This document shows, piece by piece, positions 1 to 10,104 of a stretch of 49,639 bases of DNA. Below the pieces are notes generated by a model. It had not been told where the DNA came from and ran no database searches. It worked only from the letters and a program-made list of their open reading frames with translations. Source of the stretch: Psychromonas sp. B3M02 (lineage in GTDB: Bacteria; Pseudomonadota; Gammaproteobacteria; Enterobacterales; Psychromonadaceae); assembly GCF_003318165.1 (NCBI RefSeq), contig NZ_QOCB01000114.1, positions 1 to 49,639 on the forward strand. Reading direction: 5' to 3'. How positions within the stretch are numbered: the stretch's first letter is position 1; every line of letters starts with the position of its first letter. A program made the translations under genes and the position numbers.

Positions 1-2
1 TA

Positions 3-164
3 ATACCAATCATAGTAAGTAACTGATCTATTTTACTTGTTAAAACAACTTATTTTTTCGTTGTAAGTTTCGTATAGGGAACAACCATTTACATCAACTT
101 ACGCCTCAAACTAAGCCATTTTTCCGGCGCAAAATTTAGATCAGTTATTTAATACAATTGGTAT
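3..164 (+). repeat. 162-bp MITE-like inverted-repeat element, copy 1
   Basis: Non-coding element that starts ATACCAAT and ends ATTGGTAT. The outer 28 bases of the two ends match as inverted repeats at about 24 positions and share the block ACTGATCT. By eye the sequence is identical to the copy at 3905-4066 and, reversed, to 49474-49635. It has no open reading frame of note, so any movement would need a transposase in trans. It sits just downstream of folE2, beyond that gene's terminator. A target-site duplication cannot be defined with confidence because the flanks are AT-only. Confidence 0.9.
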
Positions 165-186
165 AACCATTAATTCGTTATAGATA

Positions 187-226
187 TAAAAAAACCTCTG
201 GTCATCACTGAGCAGAGGTTTTTGTT
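187..226 (-). terminator. Rho-independent terminator of folE2
   Basis: The stem AAAACCTCTG (191-200) pairs with CAGAGGTTTT (213-222). On the minus strand the stem is followed by a T run, as expected 20 bases after the folE2 stop. The plus-strand side also has Ts, so it could work both ways. Confidence 0.85.
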
Positions 227-243
227 TATAGGCTAATTAATAC

Positions 244-1164
244 TTAAGCTTGGTAGCCGTCTTTAATGCCTTTAGTTGTTACTGAAACCGCATCGTGAGC
301 ATGTAAGCTTTCGTAATGGTTTACACGTAACCAGAAGTCATCAAATAATTCCTGTTGGTTTAATGCAAACTTTAATTGACGAGCAGAATCTTCACAGAAC
401 ATTAGGTTTTGACCGTTTAAGCGAGCAAATTCTTGTTCATCTTCACGCTTAACTGCTGCTTGAACTGGCGTTTTTAGCGTGGCTTCGATTAGGTCGATTA
501 AGGCTATGATTGGGAAGTTATCTGCTTCATTACTTAATTTAACTTTTACTTCAGCAACACTACGTTGGCTGTGTGGCGTTGCCACAATACCTTGTGTTGA
601 ACCTAACCAGGTTAAGATATCTTCTTTAGCAATATTAGCTTGCTCTTCATACTGCTTGCTGAATGCATCTTGAATTAATTGACGCGCTAATGCAGCAGAA
701 CATGGACAAGTTGAAGAGTAAGGAACATCTACTTTTAGTTCAAAATCAAATTCACCGTCGATTAAACGGCCTACAATAACAACCGGGTAAGCTTTCCAAC
801 CACGTTTTTCACTGATTAACGATTTACGACGTAAATTGTAATCAAAGGCCACTTTTACATAAGCTTCAGAGCTTAAATCATGATGGCTCTCAATGAAACC
901 ACTTAACAGTGTTGTTAAGGTGCCCAGTGTTAATTCAGACTCTGTAGAAAGCTGATCCAATTGCAGGTACAAACGAGACATATGAATGCCTTTTGCTTGC
1001 GGGTCACCCAGGTTTACGAATACTTCAGCTTTTGCGCTGACTTGTTGAGCAGGGCAATCATCTGTTTGTACCATTAACGGTAACTCAATATTACTCATAC
1101 CAACGCGGTCAAGCGTTCCTTCAGTTTGAGCTTGTGCGCTATTTGCGATATCTGGCATTGCCAT
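244..1164 (-). CDS. folE2: GTP cyclohydrolase FolE2 (type IB)
   Basis: Converts GTP to 7,8-dihydroneopterin triphosphate, the first step of tetrahydrofolate (and queuosine) synthesis. The 306-residue protein has the family length and shows the FolE2 signature stretch [13 protein letters not shown] near residue 155, whose cysteine is an active-site metal ligand in this family. A conserved [11 protein letters not shown] segment follows, and [11 protein letters not shown] near the C terminus is also typical. FolE2 is the version that, in known cases, works with metals other than zinc and is often induced under zinc starvation. I saw no convincing Zur site upstream, so regulation is open. The start at 1164 has AGGGAGCC just before it; a second ATG two codons later (1158) would also fit. 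It is a single-gene unit with its own terminator. Confidence 0.93.
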   Translation of the reverse strand: MAMPDIANSAQAQTEGTLDRVGMSNIELPLMVQTDDCPAQQVSAKAEVFVNLGDPQAKGIHMSRLYLQLDQLSTESELTLGTLTTLLSGFIESHHDLSSEAYVKVAFDYNLRRKSLISEKRGWKAYPVVIVGRLIDGEFDFELKVDVPYSSTCPCSAALARQLIQDAFSKQYEEQANIAKEDILTWLGSTQGIVATPHSQRSVAEVKVKLSNEADNFPIIALIDLIEATLKTPVQAAVKREDEQEFARLNGQNLMFCEDSARQLKFALNQQELFDDFWLRVNHYESLHAHDAVSVTTKGIKDGYQA

Positions 1165-1567
1165 TCAATAAGGCTCCCTTCAACATGCTTTACATGGATA
1201 GATTATGAAAAATGAGCGCGCATTATAAACGGGTTCTCAACAATTAAAAACCATGAAATACAAAGGTTTTTTCAAACTGATTGATAATTTATACCAATAC
1301 TTGTAAATCGATAGGCAATACTTAAAAAAAAGTGATTGATTTTATTATATTTAACCTCGGTTTGGGTTTCCGGAAGTGAAACGCCACTTAAAATAAGATA
1401 GCTAAATAATTTTATATAGGGAGCCGTTTAACTAGCTGTCTCAACTCGCTTTTCTTACCCAGTGTGGAGGTTAATTCACAACTGTTTTGATTTGAAGAAG
1501 GTTAACAGTAAATAAAATCGGTACAATAGCGGAATAACTAGTTTGTTGATCAACAGAGTGAGGATGT
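1165..1567. other. Divergent intergenic region folE2/arcB
   Basis: About 400 AT-rich bases hold the promoters of folE2 (leftward) and arcB (rightward). TTTATACCAATACTTG at 1289-1304 resembles the tip of the 162-bp repeat, but the similarity stops there. No gene, RNA or strong palindrome was found. Confidence 0.5.
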
Positions 1568-3811
1568 GTGAGTTTACTTAACCTTAAAACCTGGGTGCAT
1601 TATTATGTTGCGCTATTAAAGCGCCTTGGTCCAATCAAATTCAGCTTATTATTAGCCTTTGCCATTATTTCCGCTGATGCGTGTTTGCAGGTGATTATTA
1701 CTCATGTGTTTTCAGAAGAGTTGGATCTCGCAGATATATTCCGCTCCTTTGTACTGGGTTTAATTATCACCCCTTGGGCTGTGTATTTTTTAAGTGTGGT
1801 GGTAGGGGATTTAGATAATGCCAGACAACGCCTAGCATTAACGGTACAAAAATTAGAAAATATATCCAAAGATGATAAAGCCAAAACCTCATTATTAGAG
1901 AATGAGATCCTAGAGCATCAAAAGACCCAACTGCAGTTAATAGAAGGTACTAGTTTATTACGTTCGTTCTTTGATACCTCGCCGGATCTTATTTTTCATT
2001 GCGATGTTGATGAACGTTTTGTTAGTTGTAATAAAGCGATGGGGAAATTATTAGGTAAAACCGAGGATCAGTTGGTGGGGTTATCACCCAGTGATATTTT
2101 CCCTCCAGAGTATGCGCAAGCGGTGACAGAGCGTCACCACCGAGTGATTGAAACCCATCAAGAAGAGATCCATGCAACTTGGTTACAATACCCAAATGGT
2201 CAGCTTGCTTATTTAGAAATCCGTGCGTTACCGCTATTTAATACTCAACATGAGTGCGTAGGATTAATTGGTTTTGGTCGAGATATAACCGATCGTAAAA
2301 AGCATCAGGAGTTTCTTGAAAAAGCCAGCCGTGATAAAACTACCTTCATTTCAACTATTAGCCATGAATTGCGCACACCACTGAATGGTATTGTGGGATT
2401 AAGTCGTATGTTATTGGATGAAAACTTTAATAAAGAGCAGGTCCAGTACCTCAAAACCATCCATATGAGTGCTATTACCTTAGGTAACATCTTCAATGAT
2501 ATCGTGGATCTAGATAAGCTTGATAGAAGACGTCTTAACTTAGCGAATGATTGTATTACTGTGGATGATTTTATGAATGATCTGCAAAGTCTAGCGTATA
2601 TTCAAACTGAGCAAAAACAGCTTCAATTAGTATTTGAGCAAGCTACAGATTTACCCAACTGTTTATATTCTGATGGTACCCGTTTACGCCAGGTGTTATG
2701 GAATTTGATAACCAATGCCGTGAAGTTTACTGACCATGGTAAAGTGACTATTCGCTGTAGTCATCAGGTGGATGGTGATAAAAAATGGTTACGATTTGAA
2801 GTGGAAGATACAGGAGTCGGGATCCCTGAAGATAAACTAGATAAAATTTTTGCTATGTATTATCAAGTAAAAGGTGAACGTCATGCAACGGGAACCGGAA
2901 TTGGTTTAGCTGTTTCAAGTCAAATAGTAGAAGCGATGCGTGGTCGTTTAACGGTATCCAGCGAGCTGGGTAAAGGCAGTACATTCACACTTGAACTACC
3001 AAGTGCATGTTCACCAAAACAGGTTAAGTCACATTTTACTGCACCAACCTTATCGATCTTGTTAGTTGAAGATATCGAGCTCAATATTCTAGTCGCACGC
3101 GCTTTATTAGAAAAACAAGGGCACCAAGTTGATGTGGCGATGAATGGTCAAGAGGCCATTGATAAAGCAACTCAATATGAATATCAATTGATTTTAATGG
3201 ATATCCAGTTACCAGATATGGACGGTTATGAAGTCACGCGCCGTTTACGTGAGATGAAACAGAGTTTACCACCGGTTGTAGCTTTAACTGCGAATGTATT
3301 TTCTAACACACAGCAATTTGTTGAAAAAGGGTTAGATGATGCCATTGGTAAACCGTTAAGTTTATCTTTATTGAATGCTATGTTAGAGCGTCACTTTAGC
3401 GATGGACGCGCCATCTCCTTAACCCAAAGCCATCACCCAGAAACTGAAGTGGCTAAAGCGCAGGCGACCTTATTTAACGAAGTTATGTTAAAAGAATTAA
3501 TGGAGTTTTTACCGACGTCAGTGATGTTAGATAATGTCAGTCTGTTCGAAGGGCTTATGCCAGAATACCTTGCTGTACTAGAAAGTCACATGGTGGCAAA
3601 AAATGAAAAAGGTATCGTTGATAAGTCCCATAAAATAAAAGGGGCTGCGGCGGCTATTGGTTTATTACGTATACAGAATTTAGCGCAAAAAATGCAATCT
3701 CCTGAGTTACCTGCCTGGTGGGATAATATTGATGATTGGCATGAGATGATTAAAAGCTTGTACTTAAAAGATGTTGCTGAATTGAAAAAATGGATTGTAG
3801 CCAATGGTTAA
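1568..3811 (+). CDS. arcB: Aerobic respiration control sensor kinase ArcB
   Basis: Tripartite hybrid kinase that senses the quinone pool and phosphorylates ArcA. Order: two membrane segments (about 22-45 and 58-78, ending in the ArcB-typical ITPWAVYFLSVVV), a short coiled linker, a PAS domain (130-245), the H-box FISTISHELRTPLNG with His266, the ATPase region (N box near 380, TGTGIGLAVS near 441-450), a receiver with Asp545 (LILMDIQLPD) and an HPt domain with His688 (KSHKIKGAAAAIG). At 747 residues it is about 30 shorter than E. coli ArcB, mostly in the linker. PAS Cys154 matches E. coli Cys180, but the position of Cys241 is Tyr215; extra cysteines lie at 145 and 230. The start is GTG at 1568, preceded by GAGG; the ATG at 1564 is out of frame. 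It converges with arcA, its response regulator. Confidence 0.96.
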   Translation: MSLLNLKTWVHYYVALLKRLGPIKFSLLLAFAIISADACLQVIITHVFSEELDLADIFRSFVLGLIITPWAVYFLSVVVGDLDNARQRLALTVQKLENISKDDKAKTSLLENEILEHQKTQLQLIEGTSLLRSFFDTSPDLIFHCDVDERFVSCNKAMGKLLGKTEDQLVGLSPSDIFPPEYAQAVTERHHRVIETHQEEIHATWLQYPNGQLAYLEIRALPLFNTQHECVGLIGFGRDITDRKKHQEFLEKASRDKTTFISTISHELRTPLNGIVGLSRMLLDENFNKEQVQYLKTIHMSAITLGNIFNDIVDLDKLDRRRLNLANDCITVDDFMNDLQSLAYIQTEQKQLQLVFEQATDLPNCLYSDGTRLRQVLWNLITNAVKFTDHGKVTIRCSHQVDGDKKWLRFEVEDTGVGIPEDKLDKIFAMYYQVKGERHATGTGIGLAVSSQIVEAMRGRLTVSSELGKGSTFTLELPSACSPKQVKSHFTAPTLSILLVEDIELNILVARALLEKQGHQVDVAMNGQEAIDKATQYEYQLILMDIQLPDMDGYEVTRRLREMKQSLPPVVALTANVFSNTQQFVEKGLDDAIGKPLSLSLLNAMLERHFSDGRAISLTQSHHPETEVAKAQATLFNEVMLKELMEFLPTSVMLDNVSLFEGLMPEYLAVLESHMVAKNEKGIVDKSHKIKGAAAAIGLLRIQNLAQKMQSPELPAWWDNIDDWHEMIKSLYLKDVAELKKWIVANG

Positions 3812-3852
3812 GAGTCGTAATGCTATTTAATCTAACTTTGCTTATCTGCAGA

Positions 3853-3890
3853 TACTAAAAAGGCTAACAAATTTGTTAGCCTTTTTAGTA
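3853..3890. terminator. Terminator between arcB and arcA
   Basis: A perfect palindrome in which TACTAAAAAGGCTAACAAA is followed directly by its reverse complement, with T runs on both strands. It terminates arcB. Transcripts from arcA that read through the neighbouring repeat could also stop here. Confidence 0.9.
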
Positions 3891-3904
3891 TAAAGTGAAG
3901 TGTA

Positions 3905-4066
3905 ATACCAATCATAGTAAGTAACTGATCTATTTTACTTGTTAAAACAACTTATTTTTTCGTTGTAAGTTTCGTATAGGGAACAACCATTTACATCAAC
4001 TTACGCCTCAAACTAAGCCATTTTTCCGGCGCAAAATTTAGATCAGTTATTTAATACAATTGGTAT
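3905..4066 (+). repeat. 162-bp MITE-like inverted-repeat element, copy 2
   Basis: Same sequence and orientation as 3-164. It lies between the arcB terminator and the arcA stop (10 bases away), so on the minus strand it is the immediate 3' region of the arcA transcript. Its inverted ends could fold into a long hairpin and serve as arcA's transcript end; no other arcA terminator lies closer. Confidence 0.9.
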
Positions 4067-4076
4067 AAAACGATGA

Positions 4077-4796
4077 CTAGTTTTCTAACTCACCACAAAA
4101 ACGATAGCCTTCACCATGGATAGTTGAAATAATTTCAGCTGATTCTGGCACTGTTTCAAAGTGTTTACGGATACGACGAATCGTGACATCCACCGTACGA
4201 TCATGGGTTTTTAATTCACGTCCTGTCATTTTCATTAATAGGTCGGCACGTGTTTGAATTTTACCTGGATTTTCGATGAAATGCAGAATCGCTCTGAATT
4301 CACTGCGAGGCAATTTAAAGACTTGGCCATTAGGGCTAATCAATGAGCGGCTATCAATTTCTAATGTCCAACCACTAAATTTATAAGATTCTACTTTTTG
4401 ACGAACTTGTTCAAAGTACAACTTGTCTTGCATGGTACGCGTTAATAAATTACGTGCACGAATGGTTAATTCACGAGGATTAAATGGTTTTGTAATGTAG
4501 TCATCGGCACCAATTTCTAACCCTAAAATCTTATCGACTTCATTGTCTCGTCCCGTTAAGAAAATTAACGCGATATTCTTATGTTCACGTATTTCTCGTG
4601 CTAATAACAAGCCATTTTTACCAGGTAAGTTAATATCCATGATAATGAGGTGGATATCATTATTGTTTAAGACCTGGTGCATCTCTTCACCATCATTGGC
4701 TTCAAAGACTTGATAACCTTCTGCTTCAAAAACACTCTTTAAGGTACTGCGTGTTACTAACTCATCCTCTACAACTAATATTTTAGCGCTAGACAT
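4077..4796 (-). CDS. arcA: Two-component response regulator ArcA
   Basis: DNA-binding response regulator of the Arc system, which represses aerobic respiratory genes when oxygen is low. The 239-residue protein has an OmpR/PhoB layout. The receiver spans residues 1-120, with acidic residues at 10-11, phospho-acceptor Asp54 in [10 protein letters not shown], and the switch threonine and lysine in [10 protein letters not shown] and [12 protein letters not shown] winged-helix domain (about 135-235) contains [14 protein letters not shown]. It is nearly collinear with E. coli ArcA, which is 238 residues. TAGGAG lies just upstream of the ATG. The next operon is thrABC, as in E. coli, where arcA lies close to thr. 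Unlike E. coli, arcB is right next to it here, in convergent orientation. A perfect FNR-type box lies 222 bases upstream of the start. Confidence 0.97.
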   Translation of the reverse strand: MSSAKILVVEDELVTRSTLKSVFEAEGYQVFEANDGEEMHQVLNNNDIHLIIMDINLPGKNGLLLAREIREHKNIALIFLTGRDNEVDKILGLEIGADDYITKPFNPRELTIRARNLLTRTMQDKLYFEQVRQKVESYKFSGWTLEIDSRSLISPNGQVFKLPRSEFRAILHFIENPGKIQTRADLLMKMTGRELKTHDRTVDVTIRRIRKHFETVPESAEIISTIHGEGYRFCGELEN

Positions 4797-5017
4797 GAAT
4801 TGACTCCTATAAAATTAACAATATTTTCTCTACTTTGCCTATGGCAAGGTGGAGTGAAACTTTATCACCGATGAGGTTTGTTGGTTTTTTGAACGAAGTA
4901 GGGCGTTAATTACGAATGCGATCTAAAAAAACCTAGTTTCTAATGGTCAAAGTGTAATTACTTAACATATAGATAACAACTTATTATGTCGTTAAACAAG
5001 TGTTTTAGGTTATCTAA

Positions 5018-5031
5018 TTGATATTTATCAA
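5018..5031. promoter_or_regulatory. FNR-type box upstream of arcA
   Basis: TTGATATTTATCAA matches the FNR consensus TTGAT-N4-ATCAA at every defined base. It lies 222 bases before the arcA start codon and about 70 bases before the threonine-operon promoter. E. coli arcA is known to be activated by FNR, so arcA is the likelier target. The palindrome gives no direction by itself. Confidence 0.7.
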
Positions 5032-5102
5032 TAGATTTGAGTGTTTAGTTAACATTTTGTTATTTGTTATGCGAATTAATTACAACCTATCTCTGTTGTT
5101 TG

Positions 5103-5131
5103 TTTCAGTCGGCAATAAGCTTTGATATAAT
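5103..5131 (+). promoter_or_regulatory. Probable promoter of the thr operon
   Basis: The -10 hexamer TATAAT at 5126-5131 has an upstream TG (TGATATAAT, an extended -10). A weak -35 (TTTCAG, 5103-5108) lies 17 bases before it. Transcription would start near 5138, giving a leader of about 178 nt before thrA. Confidence 0.65.
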
Positions 5132-5137
5132 CGAGGG

Positions 5138-5315
5138 ATAATAGATTTAATGAAAATAACAAAAACACATGGATTTAACTTCAATTTTTCAGCTAAAACA
5201 ACACAGTGCTGCATGTCGATTGCAGTGCGTTTGCTTTGTTGTGAAAAAGTAAAATCAATCTTTATAAAACCCGCTAGTGATGGCGGGTTTTTTCGTATTT
5301 ATGCAGGGGGGTACG
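5138..5315 (+). promoter_or_regulatory. Leader of thrABC with terminator hairpin (attenuator candidate)
   Basis: A long imperfect hairpin can form at 5198-5242: ACAACACAG against CTTTGTTGT, with an inner CTGCA/TGCAG. It is followed by an intrinsic terminator at 5270-5293 (CCCGCTA, loop GTGA, TGGCGGG, then six Ts). This is the layout of an attenuator. However, no short ORF here is rich in Thr and Ile as in E. coli thrL. The two candidates are 5169-5252 (27 codons, with 4 Cys and one Thr) and 5150-5329 (59 codons, with a Thr-Thr pair, running through the terminator into thrA). Neither has a good ribosome site. Confidence 0.6.
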
Positions 5316-7778
5316 ATGCGCGTACTTAAATTTGGCGGGACTTCATTAGCAAATGCACCACGATTTAATCAGGTTGCTGATATTGTCATTAATAATCATC
5401 AACAATCTCAAATCGCACTTGTTTTATCTGCACCATCTGGTGTGACCAACAATCTAGTTGCGGTAGTAGAAAAGACCAGCCAAGGATTATCTGCGGATGA
5501 GCATTTAATTGCGATTCAAAAAATATTTTCAGAACTTATTCAAGGTTTAAAATCAACTTATGCTGAATTGGCCGATGAGTTATTACGCAATACCTTTGAA
5601 ACTGAAATTGCTGAGTTAACTAAATTATTAGAGGGTGTTCGCTTATTAGGACAATGTCCTCCAAGTATTGAAGCGCGTATTCTAAGTAAAGGTGAAGTAT
5701 TAAGTATTGCTTGTATGAAACAATTACTTATTGCAAAAGGGCAAGAAGTAGAAACCATTGTTCCTCAACAAAAACTTATTTCCTTTAAAGGTGGTTACTT
5801 AGAAGCTCAAATTGATATTAAAGCATCACGTGCGTTATTTGAAAAAGAAGCGATTGTAGCCAATGCTATCTACTTAATGCCAGGATTCACTGCGGGCAGC
5901 CCTGAAGGTGAAACGTTAGTCTTAGGTCGTAATGGTTCAGATTATTCTGCAGCAGTATTAGCCGCTTGTTTGCGTGCTGAGTGTTGTGAAATTTGGACTG
6001 ACGTTGATGGTGTTTACAGCTGTGACCCACGTTTAGTAAAAGATGCTCGTTTATTAAGTTCTTTAAGCTACGCAGAAGCGATGGAATTATCTTACTTTGG
6101 TGCAAAAGTATTGCATCCAAAAACCATTGCACCGATTGCACAACACAGCATCCCATGTCTGATTAAAAATACCCATAATCCACAGGCGGAAGGTACTTTG
6201 ATTAGCTCACAAAAGAGTGACCAAAAATTACGTGTGAAAGGTATTTCAGACCTTAAAGGTTTGAGCATGCTGAGCATTTCTGGTCCAGGTATGAAAGGCA
6301 TCGTAGGCATGGCCGGCCGTATTTTTACTACGGTTTCACGTGCTGGTGTGTCGATTATTTTGATCACGCAATCATCATCTGAATACAGCTTAAGCTTTTG
6401 TATCTACTCTAACGATACACAACAAGCGATTGATGCATTAACTGAAGAGTTTAGCTTAGAGTTTGAAAATAACTTATTAGAAGAAATCGATGTAATTGAT
6501 AAGCAAGCTATTATTTCATTAGTTGGTGATGGCATGAAAAAAGAGAAAGGTGTTGCGGCACGTTTCTTAATGGCATTAACCGATGCTTCTATTAATGTTA
6601 CTGCCATTGCACAAGGCTCTTCAGAACGTTCAATTTCTGCGGTTGTTTCTGAGAAGAAAACTAACGAAGCGGTAACGGCATGTCATCATAGTTTCTTTAG
6701 CAAAGCACAATTTATCGACCTATTTGTTATCGGTTGTGGTGGTGTCGGTGGTGCATTAGTGGATCAAATTCACCGTCAACAAAGTTACCTAGCTGAACGC
6801 AATATTGCAATTCGTGTGTGTGGTGTAGCAAACAGCCGTGCCATGTTATTAGATGTAAAAGGCGTTGACCTAACAAATTGGCGTGACCAATTAAAAGATG
6901 CTACTTCAGAGCTGTCATTAGTTTCAATGAAAGCCTTGGTCGATGGTTCACATATCATCAACCCTGTGATTGTTGACTGTACAAGTAATGATGCAATCGC
7001 AGCGCGTTATGTTGACTTTTTAGGTGCTGGCTTCCACGTGGTAACAGCCAATAAGAAAGCCAATACAAGTAGCATGGATTACTACAACCAACTACGTTTA
7101 ACTGCGTTAATGAAGCGTCGTAAATTCTTATACGATACAAACGTTGGTGCAGGTCTACCGGTTATTGAAAACATGCAAAACTTGTTTAATGCGGGTGACA
7201 GCTTAGTTAAATTTAATGGTATTCTATCTGGCTCTTTATCTTTCATCTTTGGTAAATTAGATGAAGGTCAATCGTTCTCTGATGTAACTACTGAAGCGCG
7301 TAATATTGGTTTTACTGAACCAGATCCACGTGATGACTTAAGCGGTACTGACGTAGCTCGTAAGTTACTGATTTTAGCTCGTGAAGCAGGTATGGAATTA
7401 AGCTTAGATGACGTTGAAGTAGAGCAAGCTTTACCACCAGGTTTTGATGACACTGGTACAACTGATGAATTTATGGCGCGTTTACCAGAAGCCGATGCTT
7501 ACTTTAAAGAGTTACAAGACAAAGCGAATGAAGAAGGTAAAGTACTGCGTTACATTGGTAGTATTGAAGATGGCAAATGTAAATGTAGTATCATGGCGGT
7601 TGATGAAAATGATCCGTTAAATAAAGTAAAAGATGGCGAGAATGCCTTAGCCTTTTATAGCCAATATTACCAACCAATTCCGTTGGTATTACGTGGTTAC
7701 GGTGCAGGTACTGAAGTAACTGCAGCAGGTGTCTTTGCTGATGTATTAAGAACATTAAACTGGAAACAAGAGTTTTAA
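5316..7778 (+). CDS. thrA: Bifunctional aspartokinase I / homoserine dehydrogenase I
   Basis: Phosphorylates aspartate and later reduces aspartate semialdehyde to homoserine, the entry and branch point of threonine synthesis. The kinase domain (about 1-290) opens with [10 protein letters not shown] and contains the catalytic-region stretches GFTAGSPEG and [10 protein letters not shown]. Tandem ACT regulatory domains follow (about 310-460), with [12 protein letters not shown] and IAQGSS motifs. The homoserine dehydrogenase part (about 465-820) has the nucleotide-binding [10 protein letters not shown] and the catalytic stretch [20 protein letters not shown] place the start at 5316 (after AGGGGGG). 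This gives 820 residues, the same as E. coli ThrA; an upstream in-frame ATG at 5277 would lie inside the terminator hairpin. First gene of thrABC, 32 bases before thrB. Confidence 0.97.
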   Translation: MRVLKFGGTSLANAPRFNQVADIVINNHQQSQIALVLSAPSGVTNNLVAVVEKTSQGLSADEHLIAIQKIFSELIQGLKSTYAELADELLRNTFETEIAELTKLLEGVRLLGQCPPSIEARILSKGEVLSIACMKQLLIAKGQEVETIVPQQKLISFKGGYLEAQIDIKASRALFEKEAIVANAIYLMPGFTAGSPEGETLVLGRNGSDYSAAVLAACLRAECCEIWTDVDGVYSCDPRLVKDARLLSSLSYAEAMELSYFGAKVLHPKTIAPIAQHSIPCLIKNTHNPQAEGTLISSQKSDQKLRVKGISDLKGLSMLSISGPGMKGIVGMAGRIFTTVSRAGVSIILITQSSSEYSLSFCIYSNDTQQAIDALTEEFSLEFENNLLEEIDVIDKQAIISLVGDGMKKEKGVAARFLMALTDASINVTAIAQGSSERSISAVVSEKKTNEAVTACHHSFFSKAQFIDLFVIGCGGVGGALVDQIHRQQSYLAERNIAIRVCGVANSRAMLLDVKGVDLTNWRDQLKDATSELSLVSMKALVDGSHIINPVIVDCTSNDAIAARYVDFLGAGFHVVTANKKANTSSMDYYNQLRLTALMKRRKFLYDTNVGAGLPVIENMQNLFNAGDSLVKFNGILSGSLSFIFGKLDEGQSFSDVTTEARNIGFTEPDPRDDLSGTDVARKLLILAREAGMELSLDDVEVEQALPPGFDDTGTTDEFMARLPEADAYFKELQDKANEEGKVLRYIGSIEDGKCKCSIMAVDENDPLNKVKDGENALAFYSQYYQPIPLVLRGYGAGTEVTAAGVFADVLRTLNWKQEF

Positions 7779-7810
7779 TATCAACTCTTATCAGGAACAG
7801 GGGTTTTAAA

Positions 7811-8767
7811 ATGTCTATTGTTGTTTACGCTCCCGCTTCAACAGCGAACGTGAGTGTAGGATTTGACGTATTAGGTGGGGCATTGACTCCTATTGACGGC
7901 GCACCATTAGGTGATCGCGTTAAAATTACTAAAGGTGATTACGGATTCTCACTGCAATGTGTAGGTCCGTATTCACATAAGTTACCAGAAGACTATAAAA
8001 GTAATATTGTTTATGATTGTTATTTAGCTTACCAAGCTGCACTAGCAAAAATGAATAAAGAGATTTTACCAGTGTCGCTAACGCTAGAAAAAAACTTACC
8101 TGTAGGCAGTGGTTTAGGATCTAGTTCAAGCTCTATTGTAGCGGCATTAGAAGCATTAAACGCATGGCATGATTACCTGTTAGATGAGCATACTATGCTT
8201 AGCATAATGGGTGATATGGAAGGTAAAATCAGCGGCAGTGTGCATTATGATAATGTGGCGCCTTGTTACTTAGGCGGCATGCAGTTAATGATTAATGAAG
8301 GTGGTGAAATCAGCCAAAAAATTCCTTCATTTAAAGAGTGGTATTGGGTTGTAGCTTATCCGGGGATTGCTATTTCAACCTCGGCTGCACGTGATATTTT
8401 ACCATCACAATACCGTTTATCAGATGCGTTAACTTACGGCCGTCGTTTAGGTGCCTTTGTTCATGCATGTCATAGTGATCAACCAGCATTAGCAGCAACT
8501 ATGCTGAACGATGTTATTGCTGAACCGTATCGTTCACAATTGATCCCAGGTTTTGATGCTGCACGTGTTTTTGCAAAACAAAGTGGTGCACTGGCGATGG
8601 GTATTTCAGGTTCAGGTCCAACGGTATTTGCAGTGATGACTGATTTAGCACAGGCTGAATTATTAAAGAATTGGTTAACAGAAAACTTTATTCAAAATGA
8701 AGACGGTTTTTGTCATATTTGCCACCTTGATGAACAAGGTGCGCGCGTGTTAGGAAAAGAGTTATGA
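7811..8767 (+). CDS. thrB: Homoserine kinase
   Basis: Phosphorylates homoserine to O-phosphohomoserine for threonine synthase. The 318-residue protein is a GHMP-family kinase. It starts [19 protein letters not shown], has the phosphate-binding loop [13 protein letters not shown] near residue 95-108, and the C-terminal [11 protein letters not shown] that completes the active site. A CAGGGG ribosome site precedes the ATG. It follows thrA closely and its stop overlaps the start of thrC in ATGA, so the three are translated from one message. Confidence 0.97.
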   Translation: MSIVVYAPASTANVSVGFDVLGGALTPIDGAPLGDRVKITKGDYGFSLQCVGPYSHKLPEDYKSNIVYDCYLAYQAALAKMNKEILPVSLTLEKNLPVGSGLGSSSSSIVAALEALNAWHDYLLDEHTMLSIMGDMEGKISGSVHYDNVAPCYLGGMQLMINEGGEISQKIPSFKEWYWVVAYPGIAISTSAARDILPSQYRLSDALTYGRRLGAFVHACHSDQPALAATMLNDVIAEPYRSQLIPGFDAARVFAKQSGALAMGISGSGPTVFAVMTDLAQAELLKNWLTENFIQNEDGFCHICHLDEQGARVLGKEL

Positions 8768-10041
8768 ATTTATACAACATCAAAGACAACAGTGAACAAG
8801 TCAGCTTCCAACAAGCTGTAAAACAAGGACTAGGACGTGGCCAAGGCTTATTCTTTCCTGACACTATTGCACCATTAGATAATATCGATGCACTATTAGA
8901 AATGAACTTAGTGGATCGTTCAACTGAAGTATTATCACACTTAATTGGTGATGAACTAAGCAAAGAAACAGTGCACAGTATTGTTGCTAACGCATTTACT
9001 TTTCCTGCACCAGTGAAAAAAGTAACTGATAATATCAGTGCATTAGAGTTGTTCCACGGTCCAACGCTTGCGTTTAAAGACTTTGGTGGTCGTTTTATGG
9101 CGCAATGCTTAGCGTCGTTTAAAGATGATGGTAAAATTACTATCTTAACAGCAACTTCTGGTGACACAGGTGCGGCTGTTGCACATGCTTTCTATGGTAT
9201 GGAAAACATCAATGTAGTTATCCTGTATCCAAAAGGAAAAATCAGCCCATTACAAGAGAAACTATTTTGTACACTAGGTGGTAACATCTCTACTGTTGCT
9301 ATTGAAGGTGATTTTGATGATTGTCAGGCAATGGTTAAACAAGCATTTGATGATCAAGAGTTAAAACAAGCAGTAGGCTTAAACTCTGCTAACTCGATTA
9401 ACATCAGTCGTTTATTAGCGCAAATTTGTTACTACTTTGAAGCCTTTGCACAATTAGATGCACAACAATGTGAAAACTTAGTGGTCTCTGTGCCAAGTGG
9501 TAACTTCGGTGATTTAACGGCTGGTTTATTAGCTAAAGCATTAGGTTTACCGATTAAACGTTTTATTGCTGCGACAAATGAAAACGATACCGTGCCACGT
9601 TACTTGAAAGAGGGCACATGGGCACCGAAGAAAACCGTTGCAACTATATCCAATGCAATGGATGTGAGCGCACCAAATAACTGGCCACGTATTGAAGAGT
9701 TATTCAAAGTGAAAGGGTGGTCTTTAGCTGAATTAGGTTACGGTAAGTTATCTGACGAAGAAACGAAGAAAACATTGATCGCAATGGATAAGCTAGGTTA
9801 TGAATGTGAGCCGCATGGTGCGATTGCATACCATGAACTAACTGCACAACTGCAAGAAGGTGAAACAGGTTTATTCTTATGTACTGCTCACCCAGCTAAA
9901 TTCAAAGAGAGCGTAGAAGAGATTCTAGGCCGTGATATCTTCATTCCAGAAGCCTTAGCATCTCGTGCAGATTTACCATTATTATCAAAAGAGTTCCCGG
10001 TTGATTTTGCTAAAGTACGTGAATTGTTAATGTCTTTGTAG
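8764..10041 (+). CDS. thrC: Threonine synthase
   Basis: PLP enzyme converting O-phosphohomoserine to threonine, the last step of the pathway. It has 425 residues, close to the 428 of E. coli. The N-terminal motif [11 protein letters not shown], the PLP lysine in [14 protein letters not shown] (near residue 107) and the phosphate-binding [15 protein letters not shown] are intact, and [13 protein letters not shown] is also typical. The start overlaps the thrB stop by 4 bases. A terminator lies 30 bases after the stop. Confidence 0.97.
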   Translation: MNLYNIKDNSEQVSFQQAVKQGLGRGQGLFFPDTIAPLDNIDALLEMNLVDRSTEVLSHLIGDELSKETVHSIVANAFTFPAPVKKVTDNISALELFHGPTLAFKDFGGRFMAQCLASFKDDGKITILTATSGDTGAAVAHAFYGMENINVVILYPKGKISPLQEKLFCTLGGNISTVAIEGDFDDCQAMVKQAFDDQELKQAVGLNSANSINISRLLAQICYYFEAFAQLDAQQCENLVVSVPSGNFGDLTAGLLAKALGLPIKRFIAATNENDTVPRYLKEGTWAPKKTVATISNAMDVSAPNNWPRIEELFKVKGWSLAELGYGKLSDEETKKTLIAMDKLGYECEPHGAIAYHELTAQLQEGETGLFLCTAHPAKFKESVEEILGRDIFIPEALASRADLPLLSKEFPVDFAKVRELLMSL

Positions 10042-10070
10042 AATGAACTAACCTTTTTAGTATTAAATTA

Positions 10071-10093
10071 GGGCGTATTACACGCCCTTTTTT
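10071..10093 (+). terminator. Terminator of thrABC
   Basis: GGGCGT (10071-10076), loop ATTAC, ACGCCC (10082-10087), then six Ts. The T run abuts the GGGAG ribosome site of tesB, so the hairpin lies inside the 5' region of any transcript entering tesB from upstream. Confidence 0.85.
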
Positions 10094-10104
10094 GGGAGTA
10101 AAAT

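Noticed and set aside
479-673. Plus-strand open frame opposite folE2
   Set aside because: Antisense shadow of a conserved gene, with no ribosome site and no recognisable protein.
1200-1260. Zur site upstream of folE2
   Set aside because: Looked for because FolE2 is often zinc-regulated. No palindrome close to the known Zur consensus was found.
5277-5315. N-terminal extension of thrA from ATG 5277
   Set aside because: It would start inside the terminator hairpin. ATG 5316 has the ribosome site and gives the standard length.
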